Assembly: GCA_027068245.1 (NCBI GenBank)
Contig: JAMOUF010000358.1
Location: forward strand, 1 to 19,214
Source: Campylobacterales bacterium
GTDB taxonomy: Bacteria > Campylobacterota > Campylobacteria > Campylobacterales > Nitratiruptoraceae
Reading direction: 5' to 3'
DNA length: 19,214 nucleotides
Part shown: positions 7,926 to 14,539 of the stretch, one piece after another
Position numbering within the stretch: position 1 is the stretch's first letter
How the letters are laid out: each line of letters opens with the position of its first letter
The notes under the pieces: model-generated
Database searches by the model: none
What the model was told of the DNA's origin: nothing
What the model saw: only the letters and a program-made list of their open reading frames with translations
Translations under genes and position numbers: made by a program

Positions 7926-8493
7926 CTTCGCTGAATTTCTCCACCTGATATACATAAATCTCCGGATGAAGCTCCAGGCAGTTTGGCGGCAGGCCTGCTT
8001 TCATACAAAGATGGGCGAAAAACTGGTCAAAATCCGGCAGCTCCTCCCATACCTGTGGCAAAAAGGTGGCCTGATGAGAGCCATATTTCAATACAACGCC
8101 GTCAATTCCCGGCCTGATTTTTCTTCTTAAATCCTCTATATCGGTATAAGGCAGCGGCTTTGGCTCGCTTAGAAGAGATATCTCTATGGATATTTTGTCA
8201 AACTCCTCCGGTGTCAGCGGCGGAAACCTGGGGTCCCCAAAAGCAGCGGCCTTGGCGTTTTCTATGATGTCCTCTATCAAAGGTCTGTGGGGAACCAGCG
8301 AGCCTATGCAGCCTCTTAGGGAGTTTCTCTCGTTTATCGTAACGAATACGGCTCCAGGCTTTGCAAGTTCCGGATACATCTCTATAAGTTTTCTTTTCAC
8401 ATCCTCGGTCAGCTCCTTGTGGCCCAAAAACTCCTCTTTTATCGCAATCCTTGCGATATTTAGCATTATCTTTTTCAGTTCGTCGCTTATCAT
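7909..8493 (-). CDS. AMMECR1-domain protein (AmmA family)
   Basis: 194-residue member of the AMMECR1 family, which spans all domains of life. The strictly conserved motif LRGCIGS is at 59-65 and AAFGDPRFPPL at 83-93; the conserved cysteine C62 is a candidate functional residue. The family often sits beside MEMO1-like and radical-SAM genes. Neither partner is in this window, and the neighbour here is a cupin. The biochemical role is not established from sequence. The start at 8493 has AAAAAGGAG six bases upstream and a TATAAT box just before it. Overlap with the cupin suggests a two-gene operon. Confidence 0.9.
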   Translation of the reverse strand: MISDELKKIMLNIARIAIKEEFLGHKELTEDVKRKLIEMYPELAKPGAVFVTINERNSLRGCIGSLVPHRPLIEDIIENAKAAAFGDPRFPPLTPEEFDKISIEISLLSEPKPLPYTDIEDLRRKIRPGIDGVVLKYGSHQATFLPQVWEELPDFDQFFAHLCMKAGLPPNCLELHPEIYVYQVEKFSEDDFKK

Positions 8494-8513
8494 GGCAGCT
8501 CCTTTTTTTAGCT

Positions 8514-8519
8514 ATTATA
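8514..8519 (-). promoter_or_regulatory. -10 box for the AMMECR1-cupin operon
   Basis: A perfect TATAAT on the minus strand lies 20 bases before the AMMECR1 start, predicting a leader of about 14 nt that still contains the AAAGGAG ribosome-binding site. No convincing -35 is seen 17 bases upstream. It lies in the 60-base gap after mnmD, so the AMMECR1 gene need not depend on read-through from the por-luxS run. Confidence 0.45.
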
Positions 8520-8553
8520 TTATTTTACAGCCTCCTATACTGTGACTTTTATA

Positions 8554-9291
8554 TCAAAAAGAGATATCTTTGTCCCAAATAGGAGATGATGAGCTCCTCT
8601 TTCTTTTCATTTGCATATCGATTTTTTTAAGGGGCAGTTCGGTTTTGGAGGCGATGGTGATTTTTTTGATACCCTCAATCTCCTTCTCATAAACATTGAA
8701 GCCGGCCTCATACAGCCCAAGCCTCACGGGAGCGGCTATGGAGTAGGTGGTAAGAACGCCGCTGGAGTTCAACAGCATATAAATATCCTTAAAGTACTCC
8801 ACGCTCCAAAGGGTTGGGTTCTTTTTGGGGCTGAAGGCGTCCTGGTAAACGGCGTCGATATCCTCAAGTCCTTTTACATACTCCCTCGCATCTCCCACGA
8901 AAAGCTCGATTTTTATCTTCTCATCCTCGTATCTATGCTCATTTACCAACGATTTTATGATATTTCGGTATCCGGATAGATAGGAGGGGTAGTTGAATGA
9001 GGGAAGCTTTTTCAAAAGCTCTTTATCGAACTCCGGAGAGAATATTTTCAATGATTTTACACTATTTTGACGCTGGAAATGGTAGATGGTGGCAAGGGTG
9101 TTTATGCCAAGCCCGAAACAGATATCCAAAATTTTCAGCTCATCCTTTTTTACCAGGTCAAAAACAGGTTTTACATGTTTGAAGTAGGCCTCGCTGAAGG
9201 CCCCGTCACGGAGGCTATGGTAGCATTCGTCAAATTTTTTGGAGTAGAGCGTATATGTGCCGTCGGCACTCTTTTTTGGCTCATAGTCCAT
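8554..9291 (-). CDS. mnmD: Stand-alone MnmC2-type tRNA wobble-uridine methyltransferase
   Basis: SAM-dependent methyltransferase resembling the MnmC2 (DUF752) half of MnmC, which turns nm5U34 into mnm5U34. Visible are a family-style N-terminus (TLYSKKFDECYHSLRDGAFSE), the SAM-binding loop LDICFGLGINTLAT and the active-site segment DAVYQDAFSPKKNPTLWS. It has no FAD-dependent oxidase domain (MnmC1), and 245 residues fits the methyltransferase alone. The C-terminal 25 residues are basic and Ser-rich (KRKRSSSS), plausibly for tRNA binding. The ATG at 9291 overlaps the preceding TGA by one base; a GTG one codon earlier is an alternative. Last gene in the run from porG. Confidence 0.82.
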   Translation of the reverse strand: MDYEPKKSADGTYTLYSKKFDECYHSLRDGAFSEAYFKHVKPVFDLVKKDELKILDICFGLGINTLATIYHFQRQNSVKSLKIFSPEFDKELLKKLPSFNYPSYLSGYRNIIKSLVNEHRYEDEKIKIELFVGDAREYVKGLEDIDAVYQDAFSPKKNPTLWSVEYFKDIYMLLNSSGVLTTYSIAAPVRLGLYEAGFNVYEKEIEGIKKITIASKTELPLKKIDMQMKRKRSSSSPIWDKDISF

Positions 9292-9584
9292 CACGAAACT
9301 TCATCGAGCTCGCTAAAGGCCACCCCCTCGGCAATCTCTTCGAGGGTGGAGTTTTTAGGGGCTATAAGAACTCTGGCACCAAGCTCGAACACCTCATCAA
9401 GCCCCTCGTCTTTATCACAGGTAATAAAGTAGTCGAACATATTCTCTTTGAAATCAGCTTTGAAATCCACTTTGGATATATTAAGCCCATCAAGCGTCAT
9501 AAAGGCATATAAGGCGGCCTGGCTCAAGGGTACGATTTTGCTTTGGAGGTGAGCGTTTTCATCAACCGGAACTACTACTACCAT
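9291..9584 (-). CDS. Small NifX/MTH1175-like protein
   Basis: 97 residues. The opening [20 protein letters not shown] resembles the start of the NifX/NifB-C-terminal/MTH1175 fold (a VPVDEN strand, then S-K-V-xP), a family associated with iron-molybdenum cofactor handling in nitrogen fixers but widespread elsewhere. The rest diverges: the Gly-rich end of the fold reads ARVLIAPKNSTLEEIAEGV. Two acidic runs (CDKDEGLDEVFELG and the C-terminal ELDEVS) are notable. The ATG at 9584 shares one base with the luxS stop (TAATG); an earlier in-frame ATG at 9626 would overlap luxS by 43 bases and lacks support. No nif genes are nearby, so nitrogenase function should not be inferred. Confidence 0.6.
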   Translation of the reverse strand: MVVVVPVDENAHLQSKIVPLSQAALYAFMTLDGLNISKVDFKADFKENMFDYFITCDKDEGLDEVFELGARVLIAPKNSTLEEIAEGVAFSELDEVS

Positions 9585-10126
9585 TATTCGCCTATTACCT
9601 TTACCTGCGACGGGTCCACGTCGCATCTTTTCTTATCTATGGCAGAGGGGTCCAGTTTCAGCTCCTCGTTGTCCATGATGGATATGCCGCTATCTATCAC
9701 ATGCTTCGCAATCTTTTGAGCTTCGTTGAGCGAATGCATATAGCAGCTTCCGCACTGATAAATATTCAGCTCCGGAATCTCCTCCACGCTTTTTATAGCC
9801 AGCACGTCTCTCATACTCTTCTCCCAAGCCTGCGCCACCTCCAGCTCATCGGGCTGCCCTATCACACTCATATAAAACCCTGTTCTACATCCCATGGGAG
9901 AGATATCTATCACCTCGCTATCCAGGTGCTCTCTCATAAATCCGGCTATTAGATGCTCCAGCGTGTGGGTTCCTTTGACACTCATTATCTCCTTGTTGGG
10001 CCGGCAAAACCTGAGGTCGAAAACCCTTATATCGTCGCCCGCTGGGGTTTTCATATCCTTTGCCACCCTTACGGCCGGGGCCTTCATTTTGGTATGGTCC
10101 ACCATAAAACTGTCTACTAACGGCAT
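9584..10126 (-). CDS. luxS: S-ribosylhomocysteine lyase LuxS
   Basis: Cleaves S-ribosylhomocysteine to homocysteine and DPD, the precursor of autoinducer-2, in the activated methyl cycle. The metal site HTLEH gives H54, E57 and H58; C80 in [10 protein letters not shown] is the catalytic cysteine; C125 in YQCG is the third metal ligand. An extra cysteine, C128, follows closely. The 180-residue length is slightly above the usual 155-170, with an additional C-terminal tail (after about residue 160). AAAGGAG lies four bases before the ATG and the gap to the preceding gene is only 9 bases. Placement with an SAM-dependent methyltransferase gene downstream fits SAM recycling. AI-2 signalling itself cannot be inferred without a receptor. 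Confidence 0.96.
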   Translation of the reverse strand: MPLVDSFMVDHTKMKAPAVRVAKDMKTPAGDDIRVFDLRFCRPNKEIMSVKGTHTLEHLIAGFMREHLDSEVIDISPMGCRTGFYMSVIGQPDELEVAQAWEKSMRDVLAIKSVEEIPELNIYQCGSCYMHSLNEAQKIAKHVIDSGISIMDNEELKLDPSAIDKKRCDVDPSQVKVIGE

Positions 10127-10135
10127 AACTCTCCT

Positions 10136-10537
10136 TTAAAATTCGTCTATTATCGTATTGTATGCCATCTCTTTGGCGCTTAAGAGGTTTTGAACGGCCC
10201 TTGCCACCACATCCTCCTGTCCCTCTTTGCAGGCAACTCCGAGCGAAAATCTGCATCCGGGATGACTCTTTTCAAGCACATAGAGGATTTTATTGGCAAC
10301 TTTCGTATAGGCGTCCGGTCTGTTGGCAAAGAAAAGAAGTGCGTAAAGACCTTTGTCGATTTTTTTAAAATTATCGGCACATCTTATGTTTGCCAGCAGC
10401 GTTGGGGAGATATCCTCCCCGCAGTCTGTCCAAATAAGCAACAGGCAGTATGGAAGCTGATACCTCGTGGAGAGGCATTCGAAGAATTTAACCTCCTCCT
10501 TGATGGCATCTTTGACGTTCGAGTAGATATATGGCAT
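10136..10537 (-). CDS. GGDEF-fold-like protein without the GGDEF signature
   Basis: 133-residue soluble protein, not recognised as a named family. Its layout follows the second half of a GGDEF/nucleotide-cyclase domain: ANIRCADNFKKIDKGLYALLFF (where active enzymes have R-x-D...R-x-GGDEF-a-ill), then an amphipathic helix around KVANKILYVLE, then FSLGVACKEG (the SxGxA strand), then AVQNLLSAKEMAYNTI (the A-x-x-A-l-x-x-AK-x-x-G-x-N helix). The GGDEF loop is replaced by KIDKGLYAL, so no cyclase activity is expected. It abuts the end of porB with no gap (TAG then ATG) and lies 9 bases before luxS. This suggests co-translation and perhaps a binding or regulatory role. Confidence 0.6.
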   Translation of the reverse strand: MPYIYSNVKDAIKEEVKFFECLSTRYQLPYCLLLIWTDCGEDISPTLLANIRCADNFKKIDKGLYALLFFANRPDAYTKVANKILYVLEKSHPGCRFSLGVACKEGQEDVVARAVQNLLSAKEMAYNTIIDEF

Positions 10538-11536
10538 CTATACTCCGGCTTCCTCTCTTTTTTGCAGATACTCCCATTTGGTATCCACGGCCTTTTGCCA
10601 AAGGTCTATGATATGTCTGTTTTCAGGTTTGAAAAGGTGGCGAAATCTTGGCTGTGCCGCCAGATACTCTTCCACGGGAATCTTGTTTTTGGGCCTGTAT
10701 GTGATATTTAGCTTGGTATTATATATGATTCCGTGCTCGTCACGCTCGTTTATAATCTCATACAGAGGCCAGACACAGCTGTCGACTCCAAGGTCGCTTA
10801 CCTCGATGGTATCTTCAGGAGCGTGTTTCCACTCTGTTGTACAGGCGCTCTGGGCGTTAATGTAAACAGGACCGTTTACCTCGAAACCCTTTTGAACCTT
10901 CTTAACCAGATCTTTCCATTTGCTGGGGCTCACCTGGGCCACATAGGGAGCTCCGTGGTCCGCCATAATCTCCACCATGCTCTTTTTCATCATCTTCTCA
11001 CCGTAACTCACCTTTCCAGCAGGACTGGTGGTGGTGCTGGCACCGATTGGAGTGGAGGAGCTTCTTTGTCCACCTGTGTTGGCGTAAACCTCGTTATCCA
11101 AACATACATACATAAAGTTATGCCCTCTCTCAAAGGCCCCGCTCAACGACTGAAATCCGATGTCGTAAGTTCCGCCGTCGCCTGCGAAAGCGACGATTTT
11201 AGGCTCTCTTCCCTCATCCACCATCTTCTGCGTCGCAGGAGGCAGCTTGCCCTTTCTCTTCATCACCTCGTAGGCCGCACTTACCGTAGCCGCGGCTACC
11301 GCAGCGTTTTCAAAGCCTATATGTATCCAGCTTACATCCCAGCTGGTTTTTGGATAGACCGCTGTACAGACCTCCAGACATCCGGTAGCGGTTGCCACGA
11401 TAACCGGGTCGTTCGTGGCGTTTAGCACCTCTCTAACGATGATGTTGTGTGAACATCCCGGACACATCAGGTTGGCACCCTCGAACCTGTCGTTCGAAAG
11501 TGAAAACTCTTTTAAGTTCTTAATCTTTTTTACCAT
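10538..11536 (-). CDS. porB: Pyruvate:ferredoxin oxidoreductase beta subunit
   Basis: Thiamine-diphosphate-binding catalytic subunit that decarboxylates pyruvate and passes electrons to its own [4Fe-4S] cluster. The TPP/Mg motif GDGGTYDIG starts at residue 119 and ends at DNEVYANTGGQRSS (147-160). Cluster cysteines are C25 and C28 (CPGC), C53 (TGC) and C232 (SACTTEW). 332 residues, within the family's range. The start is preceded by a GGGGGAAG purine run. It lies 12 bases after porA. The enzyme can run towards acetyl-CoA or, in reductive carbon fixation, towards pyruvate; sequence does not decide the direction. Confidence 0.95.
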   Translation of the reverse strand: MVKKIKNLKEFSLSNDRFEGANLMCPGCSHNIIVREVLNATNDPVIVATATGCLEVCTAVYPKTSWDVSWIHIGFENAAVAAATVSAAYEVMKRKGKLPPATQKMVDEGREPKIVAFAGDGGTYDIGFQSLSGAFERGHNFMYVCLDNEVYANTGGQRSSSTPIGASTTTSPAGKVSYGEKMMKKSMVEIMADHGAPYVAQVSPSKWKDLVKKVQKGFEVNGPVYINAQSACTTEWKHAPEDTIEVSDLGVDSCVWPLYEIINERDEHGIIYNTKLNITYRPKNKIPVEEYLAAQPRFRHLFKPENRHIIDLWQKAVDTKWEYLQKREEAGV

Positions 11537-11548
11537 CTCTTCCCCCTC

Positions 11549-12766
11549 TTAGTAAAACGCTAGCTTAGGACCTCTTAGACCTAAGAACTGCTGTAATGGA
11601 TATTTCGCCTCTCCCGCTTTGGCACACTCGTCAAGCTCTTTGTATACCTCTTTTAGCATATCTATCGTGGTATCCCTGCCGCCAAGACCGTAGATGTAGT
11701 TCAACATCACGGGGTTTTTGCCGTGAGCCAACAGTGCGGCGCTGACCTCATTGTATAGAGCTCCAAAAGTTCCTCCAGGAGCGCTTCTGTCAAGCGTAGC
11801 TACCGCTTTTACATCTTTTAGCGCCTCGGCAACCTCGTTAAATGGAAAAGGTCTGAAAACCCTTAGGCTTATGACGCCGGCTTTTATACCCTGCTCCCTC
11901 ATCTGGTCTGCGGCGATTCTGGCACTCTCCACCGTAGTTCCCAGTGCGAAAATGGCCACGTCTGCATCATCCATTTTGTACTTGTATACAAAATCATACT
12001 CCCTGCCGGTCAAATCCTTAAACTCATCGAACACCTTTTTGATGGTGGAGAAGGAGTTCATCAAATCGTTATGCTGTCTCGCTTTGTGTTCGAAGTGCCA
12101 GTCCTCCTCTGTCTGAACCCCGTGGGTTACCGGGTTGGCAACGTCGAGCATGGTGTTTACGGGCTTGAACTCCCCTATAAACTTGGCCGCCTCCTCATCT
12201 TGCAAAGGATAGACGTTTTGGGCCGTATGGGAGCAGATAAAGCCGTCTTGATGGACCATAACGGGAAGCCTTACGTTCAAATCCTCGCCTATTTTAAAGG
12301 CCATAAGGGTCAGGTCGTAAGCTTCCTGGGGGTTGTAGGAGCAAAGCTGAATCCATCCGCTGTCACGCCCTAGATACATATCCGAGTGGTCGCCGTTTAC
12401 GTTCAAAGGAGCGGCCAAAGCTCTGTTTACCACCGTCAAAACGATAGGCAGCCTCATACCGCTCGCCTGATACAAAACCTCAACCATCAACGCAAAACCC
12501 TGAGAGCTTGTGGCCGTTGCAGCCCTTACTCCGGCGGCACTTGCGGCCACGCAGCCACTCATTGCGGAGTGCTCCGACTCCACCATGATAAAATCCCCGT
12601 CCACATAACCGTCAGCCAAAAATTTTGAATAGTTTTGCACTATCGGCGTCGATGGAGTAATAGGATAAGCCGCCAAAACATCCACATCCGCCTGTCTAAG
12701 CGCCTGTGCGGCAGCCATATTTCCATCCCAAACCTCAAGTTCGTTCAATTCATACTTTTTCGCCAT
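11549..12766 (-). CDS. porA: Pyruvate:ferredoxin oxidoreductase alpha subunit
   Basis: Alpha subunit contributing the pyrimidine-side domain of the thiamine-diphosphate site and the CoA-related transketolase-C-like domain. The family motif YPITPSTP is at 34-41 and VESEHSA at 62-68, including the glutamate expected to activate TPP (E63 or E65). The C-terminal DRSAPGGTFGALYNEV segment belongs to the conserved domain II. 405 residues. Its ATG shares one base with the porD stop (TAATG), so it depends on termination-reinitiation from porD. The stop is followed 12 bases later by porB. Confidence 0.95.
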   Translation of the reverse strand: MAKKYELNELEVWDGNMAAAQALRQADVDVLAAYPITPSTPIVQNYSKFLADGYVDGDFIMVESEHSAMSGCVAASAAGVRAATATSSQGFALMVEVLYQASGMRLPIVLTVVNRALAAPLNVNGDHSDMYLGRDSGWIQLCSYNPQEAYDLTLMAFKIGEDLNVRLPVMVHQDGFICSHTAQNVYPLQDEEAAKFIGEFKPVNTMLDVANPVTHGVQTEEDWHFEHKARQHNDLMNSFSTIKKVFDEFKDLTGREYDFVYKYKMDDADVAIFALGTTVESARIAADQMREQGIKAGVISLRVFRPFPFNEVAEALKDVKAVATLDRSAPGGTFGALYNEVSAALLAHGKNPVMLNYIYGLGGRDTTIDMLKEVYKELDECAKAGEAKYPLQQFLGLRGPKLAFY

Positions 12767-13203
12767 TACTTTTCCTTTTCCTCTTTTTTAGGCCACATTT
12801 TCAAAGCCTCGTTGTTATCCAAATGTTCGGGGAACATAAGAAGGGATTTTGGATTCGTGGGGCAAACCTCCACGCATATTCCGCACCCTTTGCAGTGCTC
12901 GTAAATCACACCTATCATCTTTTTGTCCCGGCTTAAAATAGACATATCCGGACAGAAAACCCAGCAGAACTGACAGTCGATGCACAGGTCCCTGTTGTAT
13001 ACCGGCTTTTCGACCCTCCAGTCGCCCACCTGCCACTCGTGGGAGTTGGTTGGAGCGTAAGGCCTCTCATCCATCGGCACCTCGACCACATCCTCAACGG
13101 GCTCCGTAAAAGAGAAAAGCGCGGCACCGGGTATCAGCTCATCCCAGCCCAACTCCTTGATTTCGTTTACATCTTTTATATCTTTTAAACTCTTCTTACC
13201 CAT
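12766..13203 (-). CDS. porD: Pyruvate:ferredoxin oxidoreductase delta subunit (2x[4Fe-4S])
   Basis: Electron-transfer subunit linking the PorB cluster to external ferredoxin or flavodoxin. Two 4Fe-4S motifs are visible: C74, C77, C80, C84 in CIDCQFCWVFCP and C104, C107, C110, C114 in CKGCGICVEVCP. The N-terminal 70 residues have no cysteine and are acidic, longer than in minimal delta subunits (about 100 residues). The Lys/Glu tail KKEEKEK ends the protein. AAAGGA lies six bases upstream of the ATG, and the gap to porG is 10 bases. Confidence 0.94.
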   Translation of the reverse strand: MGKKSLKDIKDVNEIKELGWDELIPGAALFSFTEPVEDVVEVPMDERPYAPTNSHEWQVGDWRVEKPVYNRDLCIDCQFCWVFCPDMSILSRDKKMIGVIYEHCKGCGICVEVCPTNPKSLLMFPEHLDNNEALKMWPKKEEKEK

Positions 13204-13213
13204 GCTCTATCCT

Positions 13214-13771
13214 TTATTTAACTTCGTTATAAGCTCTCTCGATGGCGGCCATGTTGGCGTCGATTATCTTTTGGGGGAATTTGCTCAACACCTTCTTCAT
13301 AGCCTCTTTGAAGTAGTCAAGCTCGAACATTCCGCTCACTTTCATCAGCGCTCCAAGCATCGGGGTGTTTGGAATGGCCCTGCCGATGGTATCCAAAGAT
13401 ATCTGCATACAGTCCACCACATAGACCTCTTTGCCCTCAAGTTTTGGCTGGGCCTTTATAAGCTCCTCTTTGCTTAAATGGGTAGTGATAATGTACTTTG
13501 TATTCTCTTTCTCGTTTGCCGTAATATCGGCCGTATATGTAAGTCCGGGATCGATAACCAGCACATAGTCGGGCCTCATATATTTTTCGTGATTGAGAAT
13601 GGGCTCTTCGTCGACTCGGTTGTATGCGGTCATAGCAGCCCCTCTTTTGGCTGAGCCGTAAAAGGCAAAAGCCTGCACATATTTCCCGGTGTTCGCAACC
13701 ACGTCAGCCAAACCTTTCGCCCCGGTCACCGCGCCCTGTCCGGCCCGGCTGTGCCATCTTATCTCTAACAT
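13214..13771 (-). CDS. porG: Pyruvate:ferredoxin oxidoreductase gamma subunit
   Basis: Gamma subunit, the family's CoA-interacting domain. The start MLEIRWHSRAGQGAVTGAKG shows the conserved R-x-x-GQG-x-x-x-A pattern of 2-oxoacid:acceptor oxidoreductase gamma chains. A second conserved region is FYGSAKRGAAMTAYNRV. The start at 13771 is chosen because TAGGAG lies five bases before this ATG; the upstream in-frame TTG at 13786 would place that ribosome-binding site inside the gene. 185 residues. First gene of the porGDAB run, after a 123-base AT-rich gap with promoter features. Called porC in some genomes. Confidence 0.94.
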   Translation of the reverse strand: MLEIRWHSRAGQGAVTGAKGLADVVANTGKYVQAFAFYGSAKRGAAMTAYNRVDEEPILNHEKYMRPDYVLVIDPGLTYTADITANEKENTKYIITTHLSKEELIKAQPKLEGKEVYVVDCMQISLDTIGRAIPNTPMLGALMKVSGMFELDYFKEAMKKVLSKFPQKIIDANMAAIERAYNEVK

Positions 13772-13792
13772 ATCATCTCCTATCAAACAAAA

Positions 13793-13894
13793 TTGTTACC
13801 ATATTGTAATTAACAACCTCTTAAATATAACTTTATGAGAAGTTGGATTATTATCTCTTAAATAGTATAAATTAATTCTTAATATAAATACAAA
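13793..13894 (-). promoter_or_regulatory. Promoter region of the por-luxS gene run
   Basis: On the minus strand TTGTAT (13888-13893) and TATACT (13864-13869) stand 18 bases apart, predicting a start near 13857 and a leader of about 85 nt. A perfect TATAAT at 13894-13899 is a second candidate -10. The leader holds an inverted repeat TTGTTA/TAACAA with a 12-base spacer (13793-13816). A ten-base direct repeat CTCTTAAATA occurs at 13818-13827 and 13855-13864, 37 bases apart and flanking the predicted start. These could be regulator sites; the strong AT bias weakens each match. Confidence 0.4.
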
Positions 13895-14539
13895 TTATAC
13901 ATTTTCAAAATGTTTTATAAATCTCACCGCACCCGGGGCATCATCTTTGATATATTTGGCGCAGCGGCGCAGCGACTCCTTGCTCTCATATCCGCAAAGC
14001 AGGGCTACGGAGTGTATCGAGGCAGCATTCGCCGCCTCGATATCCAAGCAGGTATCGCCCACCATCCAGCTGTGCTCTTTTAAAGCCCCTATCTGATGCA
14101 ACGCTTTCAACACGGGTTCCGGATGGGGTTTTGGGTTTATCACATCTTCACGGCCGATAACGGTTTTGAAATATTCAAGCAGTCCGAAAAATTCCAGCAG
14201 CTCCTTTGAGTAGAGCCCGGTTTTGGTCGTAACGACGCCTAGATTGGCAAACCCGTAAGCCTCCAACACGGCCTCTTTGGCTCCTGGCAGCAGACGCGTC
14301 ATCTTCTTGGATACCTCCTTGTAACACTCCTTATAAGCACGCACGAAAGGTTCGGGATTTTTCACTCCCAGATGCAGATACATAAAATCCAGAGGATGGC
14401 CTATGAGTTTCGTTATCTCCTCCTCCTTTGGCCTGGGAAGGGCAAATCTGTCGAAAGTATGGTAAAAACAGTGCAAAATAGCCTCCGTGGAGTCTATGAG
14501 CGTTCCGTCCAAATCAAAAAGAATCGTTACCTTTTTCAC
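13895..14539 (-). CDS. HAD-superfamily phosphatase, phosphoglycolate phosphatase-like
   Basis: Cytoplasmic phosphatase of the Gph/PGMB-like HAD class. Motif I FDLDGTLIDS has the nucleophile D9 and acid/base D11, motif II is VVTTKT (T104/T105), the lysine is K137 in INPKPHP and motif IV is GDTCLDIEAA with D162 and D166. The helical cap lies between about residues 16 and 90. 214 residues is typical. The substrate is not determined; phosphoglycolate, pyrophosphate or other sugar phosphates are all possible. The start overlaps the end of the upstream solute-binding protein gene by 4 bases (ATGA), so the two are translated together. Confidence 0.82.
   Translation of the reverse strand: MKKVTILFDLDGTLIDSTEAILHCFYHTFDRFALPRPKEEEITKLIGHPLDFMYLHLGVKNPEPFVRAYKECYKEVSKKMTRLLPGAKEAVLEAYGFANLGVVTTKTGLYSKELLEFFGLLEYFKTVIGREDVINPKPHPEPVLKALHQIGALKEHSWMVGDTCLDIEAANAASIHSVALLCGYESKESLRRCAKYIKDDAPGAVRFIKHFENV

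Noticed and set aside
9291..9584. Evidence for nitrogen fixation from the NifX-like protein
   Set aside because: The fold is widespread outside nitrogenase systems and no nif gene is nearby.
9585..9626. Upstream start for the NifX-like gene giving [14 protein letters not shown] at its N-terminus
   Set aside because: It would overlap luxS by 43 bases, while the ATG at 9584 forms a typical TAATG coupling and matches the family's start.
10136..10537. Active diguanylate cyclase
   Set aside because: The GGDEF loop and the metal-binding Asp of the first strand are not present, so catalytic activity is not supported.
10733..11425. A 230-codon open frame on the plus strand opposite porB
   Set aside because: It lies entirely antisense to a well-conserved enzyme gene, its translation has no recognisable motif, and its openness follows from porB codon bias.
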